This document shows positions 1-9,338 of a DNA stretch of 64,000 bases, piece after piece (within the stretch, counting starts at the first letter, position 1; each line of letters begins with the position of its first letter). Both the position numbers and the translations under genes were made by a program. This DNA comes from JBPRGG01 sp051418075. Lineage in GTDB: Bacteria > Bacteroidota > Bacteroidia > Cytophagales > Cyclobacteriaceae. The DNA lies in the NCBI GenBank assembly GCA_051418075.1, contig JBPRGG010000112.1:57621-121620 (forward strand). Direction: 5' to 3'. The notes below the pieces were generated by a model. It had not been told where the DNA came from. It made no database searches and worked only from the letters and a program-made list of their open reading frames with translations.

Positions 1-222
1 GGCATTGTAAAAATTAGCCATTAAAATCCCATCTGCAGCCAGTCGGTCTAAATGTGGTGTAGGAATCTCACCTCCGGTGCAGCTTAAATCGGAATAGCCC
101 ATATCATCGGCCAGGATCAATATGATATTGGGCTGGTCAAGGGCAGACTCCTGATTGGTTTCTGGTTTAGGTTTACAAGCCAATGCCAAGCCTAATAAGA
201 ACAAACAGATATTTTTTGTCAT
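1..222 (-). CDS. Sulfatase, N-terminal part (runs off the window)
   Basis: The start codon is at 220-222 on the minus strand; 74 codons are visible and the C-terminal part lies outside. The product starts with a lipoprotein signal (LFLLGLALAC, Cys18) and then PNIILILADDMGYSD, the first strand and metal-binding Asp pair of the alkaline phosphatase/sulfatase fold, followed by TPHLDRLAADGI, typical of family S1 sulfatases. Known members remove sulfate esters from glycans after a Cys or Ser is converted to formylglycine; that CxPxR/SxPxR site is not visible here. It follows susD on the same strand, so sulfated polysaccharide is a likely substrate of the locus (inference). A hairpin terminator lies between susD and this gene, so it may be only partly cotranscribed. 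Confidence 0.85.
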   Translation of the reverse strand, partial: MTKNICLFLLGLALACKPKPETNQESALDQPNIILILADDMGYSDLSCTGGEIPTPHLDRLAADGILMANFYNA

Positions 223-272
223 GCAGGAATGTTTTTGTCTAAATTATCAATGAATTCAGGCAATGTCAATAT

Positions 273-300
273 AAAAAATGCCGGCTGATCCGGCACTTTT
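273..300 (-). terminator. Intrinsic terminator after susD
   Basis: Six-bp GC-rich stem TGCCGG/CCGGCA (279-295) with a 5-nt loop. Read on the minus strand it is followed by TTTTTT. It lies between susD and the sulfatase start. The other side also has a T run, so it could act in both directions. Confidence 0.75.
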
Positions 301-349
301 TAGTAAACAAACACTATTAAACTAGGTAAACAACAATTATTAATTATAA

Positions 350-1903
350 TTAATAACCGGGATTCTGTCCGGATTCCCTCATCAATGGATTATTATCCAT
401 CTCACTAAGTGGAATGGGCATCAGTAAATGAGTATTCAGTTCAAATCCAAACAAATCACTGTTGTATTCTTCAGAAAAACCGAAATCTTGTTTATTCCAG
501 GTATCCAAATTGACATAACCGGCTTTGTGCCATCGCCTCAGGTCATCCCATCGGATGTTTTCCTCTCCGGCTAATTCCCTTAATCTTTCATCCATAATAT
601 CCTGCATACTAATAGCCATTAGATCTTCCGGTGCAGCTGCCTCTGTTCCATCCTCTGTGGAAAAACGGGCTCTTTCACGTATTTCATTCACCAAAGCCAG
701 TGCTCTAGCAGATTGGTTGGTTTGCAGGTATGCTTCTGCTGCCAGTAACATCACATCGGCATATCGTAAAATCCGGGTATTGTTGAGTGAATTGATAGCA
801 GCTATTCCAATCCATGCATTCCGTTCATCCTTTATATATTTAACAAATTTCCAACCCCCGGTAAATTCCCAGTCGGCATCATCAGTTAACACCATGGTTT
901 CATTGATTCGGGGATCTTCCGGGTCAAAAACATCGATTAACTTTTCTGAAGGAGCTGTTAAAGCGCCTAAATTGGTCCATTTGTCCATAAAATGCTGATA
1001 GAAAGCGCCCATTGAACCTACAACATCAGTGAAGTCATTACCCAGCCATGGGTTTTCCTGACCTGCTTTTTCACTGGCCTGGAATTCAAACAAGGATTCG
1101 GAGTTATTCTCATAGCGATAATCAAAGTTCTGACCAAAATGATCCACCAATTCTACATTATCGGAAATTTTTTCGAATGCTTCAATGGCTTTTTGAAAGT
1201 CGCCTGTATCATTGCCTTGATAGTTGGCCCTGGTAACATAAGATTTTACCAGCATACCGTAGGCAGCATCTTTAGTTACGCGGCCGGCATAATCATCATC
1301 CCAATTTGCAGGTAATAGTAAAGCAGCAGTTTCAAGATCATCTATTGCTTTATCAAGCAATTCAAATCCTTCAGAGGGAGGTTGCTGTACTTTGGAAAGA
1401 CCAATTATACGTTCTGTGATCATGGGAGCTTTACCCCACCAGCTCCATAATTTGTAGAAAGCCCATGACCGTAAAAACAACATTTCGCCTTTATTGTATT
1501 TGATCATTTCCGGATCTGTATACACCTCTTTATTTTCTTCAATCTTCTCCAGCATGGTGTTGGCCCGGTTTACTACTTCATACAGTGAGCCCCAAATAGC
1601 GCTTACATCGCCATTTCCACTATTTAATCCTTTGAAGTTGTCCAAACTTTGAGGATTCCTGGACCTTAAATCGTCACCAGGCAACAACCAAAGCTCGTGA
1701 TGTGGATTATTGCTGTTGTAAGTGTAGATATCAGTAATTTTTGCGTATACTGCAATCATTCCCTGTTGCATTCTTTGCTGATCAGAAAAATATTCTGATT
1801 CTAATTCCTTGGTAGGGTTTACCTCCAGGTTATCTTCGCAGGCAGCTGTAAAGAATAATACAGCTACCAGCAACATTTTATAAAATATATTTAATTTATT
1901 CAT
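350..1903 (-). CDS. SusD/RagB-family nutrient-binding outer membrane lipoprotein
   Basis: 517 aa, the usual SusD length. The signal peptide ends in FFTAAC, with Cys22 as the lipidation site and EDN after it, an acidic stretch compatible with surface export in Bacteroidota. The N-terminal part shows the SusD helical pattern (NNPHHELWLLPGDDLRSRNP, later GEMLFLRSWAFYKL). The C-terminal part has the family hallmarks RILRYADVMLLAAEAYLQ, ALALVNEIRERA, DERLRELAGEE and RWDDLRRW. SusD proteins form the lid of a SusC transporter and bind oligosaccharide at the cell surface. The gene starts 18 bp after susC ends, as in a normal susCD operon. The substrate cannot be read from the sequence; the adjacent sulfatase suggests a sulfated glycan. 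Confidence 0.95.
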   Translation of the reverse strand: MNKLNIFYKMLLVAVLFFTAACEDNLEVNPTKELESEYFSDQQRMQQGMIAVYAKITDIYTYNSNNPHHELWLLPGDDLRSRNPQSLDNFKGLNSGNGDVSAIWGSLYEVVNRANTMLEKIEENKEVYTDPEMIKYNKGEMLFLRSWAFYKLWSWWGKAPMITERIIGLSKVQQPPSEGFELLDKAIDDLETAALLLPANWDDDYAGRVTKDAAYGMLVKSYVTRANYQGNDTGDFQKAIEAFEKISDNVELVDHFGQNFDYRYENNSESLFEFQASEKAGQENPWLGNDFTDVVGSMGAFYQHFMDKWTNLGALTAPSEKLIDVFDPEDPRINETMVLTDDADWEFTGGWKFVKYIKDERNAWIGIAAINSLNNTRILRYADVMLLAAEAYLQTNQSARALALVNEIRERARFSTEDGTEAAAPEDLMAISMQDIMDERLRELAGEENIRWDDLRRWHKAGYVNLDTWNKQDFGFSEEYNSDLFGFELNTHLLMPIPLSEMDNNPLMRESGQNPGY

Positions 1904-1921
1904 GATTTGTCTTTTGTTAAA

Positions 1922-4900
1922 TTAAAACCTCGCATTTATACCCAAATTAAAAACTCTTGGCATAGGATTATTATCATTTTCAGGATCCAATCCAGACCAG
2001 GGAGACATAAAAAATGCGTTATTGACACTCATATAAATCCTGGCATACTCAATACTATTGTTTAAGCGATCATATAAGGTCTGAGGTAAGGTATAACCCA
2101 GCTGCACATTGTTGAGCCTCAGGTAAGCTGCACTTTCCACAAACCTTGGCATGGCTGAATTATGATTTTGAGCCGCTACAATAGCTTTGGGTATGGTATT
2201 CGATGGATTTTCTTCTGTCCAGGAATTTAGTACGCTCACGTGCCGGTTATTTCCCCTGGTACCTAAATTACCCAGATCCTGCATGGAGCTATTGATTTTC
2301 ATTACGTCACCCACTCCCTGGAAGAAAGCTGAGAAATCAAAACCTTTGTAATCCAAACCCAGATTAAAACCATAGTAATATCCTGGTATGGTATTTCCTA
2401 AAAAGGTTCTGTCATATTCATTGATCACACCATCTGCACCAGGAGTATAAAAACGATAACCATTTTCGGGATCGGCCTCACCATTTACGTCCATAAAATA
2501 AAGATCACCTGGTGCAAATGGACGGGAAATGGTCTTATCTTCGGTTTGGGAAGTATACTGATCCACCTGGTCCTGGTTTTGAAAAAGCCCACCAATCCGG
2601 TATCCATAAATATAATTCACAGAATACCCGGGCTCAATTCTTCCATTGCCCGTGTTGAAAGGAATATCCTGATCAGTGGTAATTACCTCGTTATGAACAG
2701 TGGTAATATTTCCACCAACAGCATAATTCAATTCACCCAGACTGTTGCGATAATTCAATGAAAGCTCAATCCCTTCATTTTTAATGGATGCAATATTAGC
2801 CACAGGGTTCAATTTACTTCCTGCGCTAGGAGGAATGGTAGTCTCCTGCAGGATTCCATCAGTTTTCTTGTAATAATATTCAAAAGAGATATCCAGATTA
2901 TCAAACAATACGGCATCAAAACCTAAATTAGTGGTAGTGGTTTTTTCCCATTCCAGGTCCGGATTGGGGAAAGAAAACATAGCAGCACCAATATAGTAGT
3001 TGCCTAAGCCAGAACTTCCCGGCAAAGATCCAAAGGAATAGGTTGGGGTTTTTTCAATGGCAGACAGGTAAGCCATTTGCCTCACCTCCTGATTACCCAG
3101 CTGACCCCATCCAGCCCGGAATTTCAGGTCTGTGATGAAATTTTGATTTTGCATGAATGGTTCGGCTGACATACGCCAGGCAGCTGAAGCAGAAGGGAAA
3201 GTTCCCCATCTTTTTCCCGGAGCAAATCGGTTACTACCATCTCGTCTTACAGTCAGATCCAGGTAATATTTGTAATTGTAATTGTATCCTATCCGGGCTA
3301 ACAATCCTTGCAGAGCCCAACGGAAAGGTTCAGATTCGATGTTAGTCCATTCATCCGGACCACCCATGGTCCACAAATAATCCAGCTTGGTGGTAACCAG
3401 CCGGGTTCTACCTCCAACATATTTAGCCTGGAATTGTTGATCCTGGCCATTCAGTAGCAGATCAAAATTATGGTCACCTACTGATTTTTTATAATTGACG
3501 GTTATTTCATTAACCTGGTTATAGTTGGTTGTGGTCCTTTCGCCATATTGTCCCAGGGAGTTAGGCGCACCTTCCTTAGCAGGATCACCAGAAGTATAAG
3601 AAAAGTAGTTGGCCATATAATCATTAAATGATTCACGGTTATGCTGATACCAGTCAATGCTAAAGGTACCTTTTACTGAAAGATTTTCCAGAGGCTTAAG
3701 TTCAATGAATGCAGTTCCAAGGTTTCTGACAGAATTATATTGCTGGGTATTAAGTGCCATCCAGCCAAAACTGTTAATTCGGGTTCCCTCACCATATAGT
3801 TTATCTGCTCTCCAGGTGCCATCCTCATCATAACCAGTTACTACTGGAGCAAAACCCATTAATTCGTCCACCCCGGAGGTGGCATAAATGGGTTGCCAGG
3901 GAGGTGTCTGGGCTCTGTCAGTAATATCATACCGGTTCTTATCTTCTCCTTCAATATAAGCCAGCCGATAGTTGATGCCGATATTTAACCAATCTTTGAC
4001 CTCATTGTCCAGTTTGATGTTGAATGAATACCGATCCAGGTTTTCATTGATCAACACGCCTTCGGTGGAAGCATAATTGGCCGAAGCATAATAATTGGTT
4101 TTCTCAGTTTTGCCGGAAATATTCACGGCATAATCCTGGGTAGTAGCATTTTCATTGATCAGAGGTGATTGCCAATCCCAGGTTTCCTCTGTGTCACCTA
4201 AATATAAAGGGCTGGAGGGGTCAAATTGAGGATCAAGGTTAAAATCCGGATTATTGGCATAAGCCTGTTCAAAAAACTCTACGTATTGTTGCGTATTTAA
4301 AACATCCCATTTCCTGATCAGATTTTGTACTCCATATCGGGCATTGAAATTAATTGTGGGAGTTTCACTATTTCCTTTTTTGGTAGTGATCAGGATTACC
4401 CCATTGGCTGCCCTTACCCCATAAATAGCAGCGGCAGAAGCATCTTTTAATACGGAGATGGATTCAATATCATTGGGATTGATCATGGACATGATGTTGA
4501 TCGGCCCTCTGACATCCCTCACCCGGGCATTCTCCTGTCCCAGAATACCACCACCTAATTCGGTCACTGGTACGCCATCAATTACATATAAGGGATCTGC
4601 CACGCCCCAGGTATTGGTGCCGCGAATCCTTACTGTAGGTCGATCCATCGGATTGCCTGTATTACCGGAAACATGCACACCTGTCATTCTACCCTGCATG
4701 GCAAATTCTGGTGACATAGATACACTTTTGGTGATCTCTTTGGAATCAACTGTAGAAATAGAGGTTGTTACGTCCTTTTTTTCACGACTTCCATAACCAA
4801 TCACTACCAATTCCTGCAGCTGCTTGATATCAGAGGTCATTACCAAATCAATCACGGATTGGTTATTCACCTGAATCTCTTCCGTAGTATATCCCACTGA

Positions 4901-5464
4901 GCTAAAAACAATGGTAGATCCCTCAGGAACGGTCAGGGTATACTCACCGTTTATATCAGTAATAGTTCCATTGGTCGTTCCTTTCTGAACTATATTTACC
5001 CCAGGTAGTGGTTCATTATCCTCAAATGAAGTAATCCTACCTGTGATTTTTCGGCTTTGAGCCGGATTAATGTTAACTTCTTCGATGGTATTCTCACTAC
5101 CCTGCTTGGGTGAAACATGAATGTTTTGATTTATCCGTTTAAACTTTAGGTTAGTTAATTTGGATATGTCTTCCAATACTGAAGCCAGATTTTTATTGGC
5201 AGCCTTTATACTTATTAATTCTTTCAGGTTTACCTTAGTATTGTTATAAGAAAACCTGAAATCGGTTTTTCGCTCTATCTCATTTAAAAGATCACCCAGT
5301 TTTACACTTTCCTTAGAGATTGATATATTAATCTCATAAATGCTTTTCTGCTGGGCCTTTCCATCATTGGCTAATAGCATCGATACAAAGAAACTTTGTA
5401 GCAGGATACTGTAAAATATCATTTTTGTCATATACAGTATTTTCTGTATTAAATTATTATTCAT
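1922..5464 (-). CDS. SusC/RagA-family TonB-linked outer membrane transporter with STN domain
   Basis: 1180 aa. After a signal peptide (ending near NDGKAQ) comes an STN signalling domain (about residues 46-118), found in transporters that talk to a FecR/FecI pair. Then a carboxypeptidase-regulatory-like beta-sandwich (about 139-212, TGRITSFEDNEPLPGVNI), a plug domain (from about 224, including MTGVHVSGNTG, PLYVIDGVP and the SusC signature AAAIYGVRAANGVILITTKKG) and a long beta-barrel ending in the C-terminal Phe (NLGINARF). Known role: TonB-driven oligosaccharide import with SusD. The STN domain plus the neighbouring sigma and anti-sigma genes indicate transport-coupled transcriptional control. 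An internal Met13 (position 5428) is an alternative start that leaves a more usual signal peptide. Confidence 0.96.
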   Translation of the reverse strand: MNNNLIQKILYMTKMIFYSILLQSFFVSMLLANDGKAQQKSIYEINISISKESVKLGDLLNEIERKTDFRFSYNNTKVNLKELISIKAANKNLASVLEDISKLTNLKFKRINQNIHVSPKQGSENTIEEVNINPAQSRKITGRITSFEDNEPLPGVNIVQKGTTNGTITDINGEYTLTVPEGSTIVFSSVGYTTEEIQVNNQSVIDLVMTSDIKQLQELVVIGYGSREKKDVTTSISTVDSKEITKSVSMSPEFAMQGRMTGVHVSGNTGNPMDRPTVRIRGTNTWGVADPLYVIDGVPVTELGGGILGQENARVRDVRGPINIMSMINPNDIESISVLKDASAAAIYGVRAANGVILITTKKGNSETPTINFNARYGVQNLIRKWDVLNTQQYVEFFEQAYANNPDFNLDPQFDPSSPLYLGDTEETWDWQSPLINENATTQDYAVNISGKTEKTNYYASANYASTEGVLINENLDRYSFNIKLDNEVKDWLNIGINYRLAYIEGEDKNRYDITDRAQTPPWQPIYATSGVDELMGFAPVVTGYDEDGTWRADKLYGEGTRINSFGWMALNTQQYNSVRNLGTAFIELKPLENLSVKGTFSIDWYQHNRESFNDYMANYFSYTSGDPAKEGAPNSLGQYGERTTTNYNQVNEITVNYKKSVGDHNFDLLLNGQDQQFQAKYVGGRTRLVTTKLDYLWTMGGPDEWTNIESEPFRWALQGLLARIGYNYNYKYYLDLTVRRDGSNRFAPGKRWGTFPSASAAWRMSAEPFMQNQNFITDLKFRAGWGQLGNQEVRQMAYLSAIEKTPTYSFGSLPGSSGLGNYYIGAAMFSFPNPDLEWEKTTTTNLGFDAVLFDNLDISFEYYYKKTDGILQETTIPPSAGSKLNPVANIASIKNEGIELSLNYRNSLGELNYAVGGNITTVHNEVITTDQDIPFNTGNGRIEPGYSVNYIYGYRIGGLFQNQDQVDQYTSQTEDKTISRPFAPGDLYFMDVNGEADPENGYRFYTPGADGVINEYDRTFLGNTIPGYYYGFNLGLDYKGFDFSAFFQGVGDVMKINSSMQDLGNLGTRGNNRHVSVLNSWTEENPSNTIPKAIVAAQNHNSAMPRFVESAAYLRLNNVQLGYTLPQTLYDRLNNSIEYARIYMSVNNAFFMSPWSGLDPENDNNPMPRVFNLGINARF

Positions 5465-5510
5465 AAATTTAAAGGGTTACATTTTACACAATTACATTTT
5501 GTTCATCTTA

Positions 5511-5532
5511 AAGCCGGTAGCAATACCGGCTT
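5511..5532 (-). terminator. Hairpin between fecR and susC
   Basis: Perfect 9-bp stem AAGCCGGTA/TACCGGCTT with loop GCAA. On the minus strand it is followed only by TTTAAG, so the T tract is weak. It separates the regulator genes from susC and implies that susC has its own promoter. Confidence 0.6.
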
Positions 5533-5565
5533 TTCAACTGCTATTCAGGTAAAACTTTATCAAGC

Positions 5566-6591
5566 TCATCTTATCTGCACTTTTTTAGATTCCATAAAAT
5601 CATATTCAAAATCAGAAGTAAAGGCAATACCTTCCAATACCACTTCCAAAGATTCGTTTTTAAACTCTCCACTGTATTTTCCTATGGGCATGCGTCCTGT
5701 TGCTACATCAATATCCACACCATACCATTTTTCCAGCCTTTGAAAAACCAGATGCAAAGGCTCATTGTCAAAAAACAGTATTCCATCTCTCCAGGCTGTA
5801 ACCTTCTTCAAGTTAAATGTGCTCCGATCAATAATGCTGGTGGATTGATTATAAACTGCCATTTCAGTAGGCAGGAGAACATGTGCCTGACCATTTGGAA
5901 TCTTTACCTGTACTTTACCTTCCACCACTGCCACTGATACCTCCGTGGTACTTTCATTATAAAATACATTGAATGAAGTTCCTAGTACTGTTGTTTTCAC
6001 TTCACCTGTTTGAATTACAAATGGCTTATCATGATCAGGAGCCACTTCGAAAAAGGCTTCTCCCTCCAGCTGAACAGATCTTTGATCCTGATCAAAAGGA
6101 TTTTTAAAAGAAAAAACAGCTTCAGAGTTTAATCTCACAATAGTTCCATCGGGTAACTTTAGGGTTGATTTTTGTCCGGCTGGCACTTCTCTAATCACCC
6201 ATTCCGGTTCTGTCGAAACAGATACAGGATCAGAAATAGCAGATTTATCCGAATAATACCACAATGAAAAACCAACCAATAATATAATAAACAAAGAAGC
6301 GGCTATCTTATAAGAGACTTTATAAAAACTATTTGAAGCTGTATTCCTGCTGGGCTGATGCAAAATACTTCCTAATATTTGGTCAGCTTTTCCAGATTCC
6401 AGATAGTGCTTATTCTTATACCGGAGCGATAAAATAATCTCTCTGGCGGTCATTATTTCAGATCTCTTCTCAGGATGTTTTTCCATCCAATTTTTCCAAA
6501 AATAATCTGATTCTGAATCAGGATGGATCACCCACTGAACGAAAAATTCATCTTTTAGTAAATCATTGGCCTTGTAATGATTATATTTCAT
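5566..6591 (-). CDS. FecR-family anti-sigma factor
   Basis: 341 aa. The N-terminal cytoplasmic part (about 1-90) has the DUF4880-like pattern (FVQWVIHPDSESDYFW). A single membrane helix follows at about 92-110 (AASLFIILLVGFSLWYY). The FecR domain is at about 135-230 (VPAGQKSTLKLPDGTIVRLN, GEAFFEVAPD, TVLGTSFNV), and a C-terminal DUF4974-type domain (about 265-335, LVFQRLEKWYGVDI) contacts the STN domain of SusC in known systems. It would hold the ECF sigma factor encoded upstream until SusC signals substrate import. Upstream lies 214 bp of AT-rich DNA with no gene. Confidence 0.93.
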   Translation of the reverse strand: MKYNHYKANDLLKDEFFVQWVIHPDSESDYFWKNWMEKHPEKRSEIMTAREIILSLRYKNKHYLESGKADQILGSILHQPSRNTASNSFYKVSYKIAASLFIILLVGFSLWYYSDKSAISDPVSVSTEPEWVIREVPAGQKSTLKLPDGTIVRLNSEAVFSFKNPFDQDQRSVQLEGEAFFEVAPDHDKPFVIQTGEVKTTVLGTSFNVFYNESTTEVSVAVVEGKVQVKIPNGQAHVLLPTEMAVYNQSTSIIDRSTFNLKKVTAWRDGILFFDNEPLHLVFQRLEKWYGVDIDVATGRMPIGKYSGEFKNESLEVVLEGIAFTSDFEYDFMESKKVQIR

Positions 6592-6805
6592 TTCTGTTCA
6601 TAGTTAAATCCTGAAATGGAAACAGGAATAAACTCCTGTTTCGATTCAGGGAATTATCATTTTGAGTTTAGACCTACATAGATATAAAGACAACCCAATT
6701 AAAAATGACCATAGCAAAATTCAAAAATTTTAAAAAAAACATTACCCGATCATGCACATTTGCTGAATCTACAACGAATAAGGATTAGTTTTAAAATTTC
6801 CTAAG

Positions 6806-7498
6806 CTAATTCACCAAAAACCAAAAACTTAACAAAAACAAAAGGGAGATCATCGTATCAGGATGGTTAATAATTTTATTCAGACTTTCTATAGCCCGGT
6901 AAATTAAAGCCCTGGCAGACTTTGTTTTGGTCATATTCATCAGAGAAGCAATCTGTTCATAAGTCATTCCTTCATAAAAGTAGAGTAAAACAGCTTCTTT
7001 TTGCTTCACCGGAAGTTTATTACAAGCTTCCTGCAACATTTGCTTCCAGTTATCCTGATCATGATCGGATATTAATTTTAATTCAGGAGAAACTTCAATC
7101 TCAAAATTTTCCTTGATAAAGTTCTCTGAATTAAATATATAGCGATCCTCCTTTTTTAAATGCCGAACTAATTTTCTTCTGAGGGACTTAAACAAATAAT
7201 ACTTTATTGAAGTAGTTTCTCCCAATCGTTTCCGATTTTTCATTAATTCAACGAAAAGCTCCTGAATAGCATCTTCTACAATCTCTTCCCGGCAGGTAAA
7301 TTGACAGCCATAATTATAAAGGGCCTGAATGTGAGATCTGTATAAGTGAGTGAGTGCACTGTTATTCCCAGATTTGAATTCCCGCCAAATATCAAAATCA
7401 GTTTTCCCGGCAAAGAAATCAGGAACCTGTTTCTTTTCAGAGTCAGATTTTTGAAAATCGTGGGGGTACACACTCATTTTTACTACAGACAAGTTCAA
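6806..7498 (-). CDS. ECF sigma factor (FecI-like, Bacteroidota expansion family)
   Basis: 230 aa. Region 2 is visible as ALTHLYRSHIQALYNYG ... IVEDAIQELFVELM and region 4 as LPVKQKEAVLLYFYEGMTYEQIASLMNMT followed by ARALIYRAIESL. It presumably directs RNA polymerase to the susCD promoter and is controlled by the adjacent FecR protein. The last 16 or so residues (MISLLFLLSFWFLVN) are strongly hydrophobic and could anchor the protein in the membrane. Met8 is an alternative start. Confidence 0.92.
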   Translation of the reverse strand: MNLSVVKMSVYPHDFQKSDSEKKQVPDFFAGKTDFDIWREFKSGNNSALTHLYRSHIQALYNYGCQFTCREEIVEDAIQELFVELMKNRKRLGETTSIKYYLFKSLRRKLVRHLKKEDRYIFNSENFIKENFEIEVSPELKLISDHDQDNWKQMLQEACNKLPVKQKEAVLLYFYEGMTYEQIASLMNMTKTKSARALIYRAIESLNKIINHPDTMISLLFLLSFWFLVN

Positions 7499-7615
7499 AA
7501 TGTAATGATAGTTCGAACATTTAAATTTGTCAATCCTATAATGAAAGATATCTTACCTCATCTATGACAATTTTTTAAGCACCATCATTAAAGCAACGTG
7601 CTGATATTAAATTAA

Positions 7616-8629
7616 TTACATAATAGCATCAAGTTGTTTTTCAGTAATGGAAGGCAGAAACATATTTCCATATCTCCTTCGGTAGCCAGTGGGAGTGATT
7701 CCAACCTGTCGTTTAAATATCTTTCTGAAAGATGCAAAATCGGAATATCCAACTTCTGAGCTGATTCGCTCTATGCTGTGTTGAGCCGCTTCCAACAACT
7801 TTTTAGCCTGTTCAATTCTTACCTTTTGTACATATTCATAAGGGGTGGAGCCGGTAGCTTTTTTAAATCGCCTGATTAAAGTACGCACGCTGACATGGCT
7901 TTTATCGGCCAGTTCAGCTAAATGGATTTCCCGGTTATAATGCTGATCAATCCATTTCTGTATTTTTAAAACTTCTTGATCCTGATGGTTCTTTTGAAGA
8001 TTAAATATGGCAAAAGAAGATTGAACAGATTCATGCAAATGGATCATAAACACTTTGGAGATCAGGATGGCCACTTCCCGGTCAAAATACTTTTCTACCA
8101 GGTAGATCATCAATGAAGTAAAAGAAAACGCTCCTCCACTGGTATATATCTTATCATGATCGGTGATGATCTTATCATCTAACAGTTGCACCTGGGGAAA
8201 CATTTTCCTGAAAGCTTCGGCACCTAACCAATGCGTAGTCGCTTTTTTATGATCCAATAACCCGGCAGCGGCCAATATAAATGCTCCCAGGCATATTGAG
8301 GCAATTTCAGCTCCCTTTTGATATTGCCACCTGATCCACTCCATCATGTCTGCTTGTTCATTCAATACCTCCTGCACCTTATCAAAGTTCATAGCAGGAA
8401 TTATGACCAAATCATATAGTTGCTGAGTTTGTCCCGGTTTTATATTCCAGCTCAACTCTTTATCTTTTTCATCAGATAATGACAAGTCAATGATACTTAC
8501 CTGCAAGGGAATACATTTATGCTCCTGATTAAAGGCTTTTAGAATTTCATTAGTTTTACTGAATATATCATATGGGCCTGTAACGCTGCTTAATATTGCT
8601 TGGGAATAAGAAATAATAGCTACTTTCAT
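7616..8629 (-). CDS. GlxA-family transcriptional regulator (DJ-1/PfpI domain plus AraC HTH)
   Basis: 337 aa from the ATG at 8629. The frame is open 27 codons further upstream, but MKVAIISYSQ matches the family start. Residues about 1-190 form a DJ-1/PfpI-like domain with the nucleophile-elbow motif ASICLGAFILA and GLLDHKKATTHW. Residues about 230-330 hold two AraC-type helix-turn-helices (IHLAELADKSHVSVRTLIRRF; ISSEVGYSDFASFRKIFKRQVGITP). Such proteins are cytoplasmic DNA-binding regulators; the ligand here is unknown. It is divergent from the VOC gene at 8795 with about 165 bp between them, so that gene is the natural candidate target. Confidence 0.92.
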   Translation of the reverse strand: MKVAIISYSQAILSSVTGPYDIFSKTNEILKAFNQEHKCIPLQVSIIDLSLSDEKDKELSWNIKPGQTQQLYDLVIIPAMNFDKVQEVLNEQADMMEWIRWQYQKGAEIASICLGAFILAAAGLLDHKKATTHWLGAEAFRKMFPQVQLLDDKIITDHDKIYTSGGAFSFTSLMIYLVEKYFDREVAILISKVFMIHLHESVQSSFAIFNLQKNHQDQEVLKIQKWIDQHYNREIHLAELADKSHVSVRTLIRRFKKATGSTPYEYVQKVRIEQAKKLLEAAQHSIERISSEVGYSDFASFRKIFKRQVGITPTGYRRRYGNMFLPSITEKQLDAIM

Positions 8630-8737
8630 GGATAAATCATTTAAATTAAAAAATAAACACTTGAAATTTTGTCCTTTAATAAAACTAAATAATTTTTTCG
8701 ACATTTTCACCTATACTTTTTGTCAATAATGACATTT

Positions 8738-8765
8738 TTTGCTTCACCTCAACCTGATATATTTG
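8738..8765 (+). promoter_or_regulatory. Candidate promoter of the VOC gene
   Basis: TTTG at 8738-8741 and TATATTTG at 8758-8765 match the Bacteroidota -33 TTTG and -7 TAnnTTTG elements with a 16-bp spacer, about 30 bp before the chosen ATG. The position also supports the downstream Met at 8795 over the Met at 8720, which would lie upstream of the -33 element. Confidence 0.5.
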
Positions 8766-8794
8766 TATCATTCATCAATAAAACCTTAAAGAAA

Positions 8795-9166
8795 ATGGAA
8801 AAAAACGTAGTAAACTGGTTTGAAATACCAGTCAATGATCTATCCCGGGCCAAAAAATTTTATGGGGATTTATTGGGCCTGAAGTTACAGGATATGCAAA
8901 TGCCGGGTATGGAAATGGCTTCATTCCCCTGGGTTCAGGGAGGTGAAAATGCCACAGGCGCTTTAGTGAAATCTCCCAACCATCAACCTTCAATGGCTGG
9001 AACCACTGTTTACTTCAGTTGTAATGATCTGGAAAAATATCTGGAACTGACTGAAAGTTTGGGTGGTAAGATCTTAAATCCAAAAACTTCTATCGGAGAA
9101 TATGGATTTATAGCACATATAGCCGACTCGGAGGGTAATAAAGTTGCACTTCATTCAGTTCAATAA
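8795..9166 (+). CDS. VOC-family (glyoxalase/bleomycin-resistance fold) protein
   Basis: 123 aa. It shows the paired beta-alpha-beta-beta-beta units of the vicinal oxygen chelate fold: NWFEIPVNDLSRAKKFYGDLLG at the start and VYFSCNDLEKYLELTESLGGKI in the second half, ending IADSEGNKVALHS. The family includes glyoxalases, dioxygenases and drug-binding proteins, so no reaction can be assigned. The start at 8795 (MEKNVV) is preferred to an in-frame Met 25 codons upstream because the N-terminus then matches the family. It is divergent from a GlxA-type regulator. Confidence 0.9.
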   Translation: MEKNVVNWFEIPVNDLSRAKKFYGDLLGLKLQDMQMPGMEMASFPWVQGGENATGALVKSPNHQPSMAGTTVYFSCNDLEKYLELTESLGGKILNPKTSIGEYGFIAHIADSEGNKVALHSVQ

Positions 9167-9177
9167 ATTTTAAGGAA

Positions 9178-9211
9178 AGGTCAAAGAGTATATTGCATTG
9201 CTCTTTGACCT
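9178..9211 (+). terminator. Hairpin after the VOC gene
   Basis: Perfect 11-bp stem AGGTCAAAGAG/CTCTTTGACCT with a 12-nt loop, starting 11 bp after the stop. No T run follows on either strand, so it may protect the mRNA 3' end rather than terminate intrinsically. Confidence 0.45.
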
Positions 9212-9338
9212 CAAAATCAAACAATCTTTTAAGTATTGCCTGAGTCATATAAGATAATGATAAAATAATTATCTTCTTCTTACATCTGATTGGAAACTAT
9301 GACTAAGCTAAGTATATTGGACCAGAAATTCTGAAATA

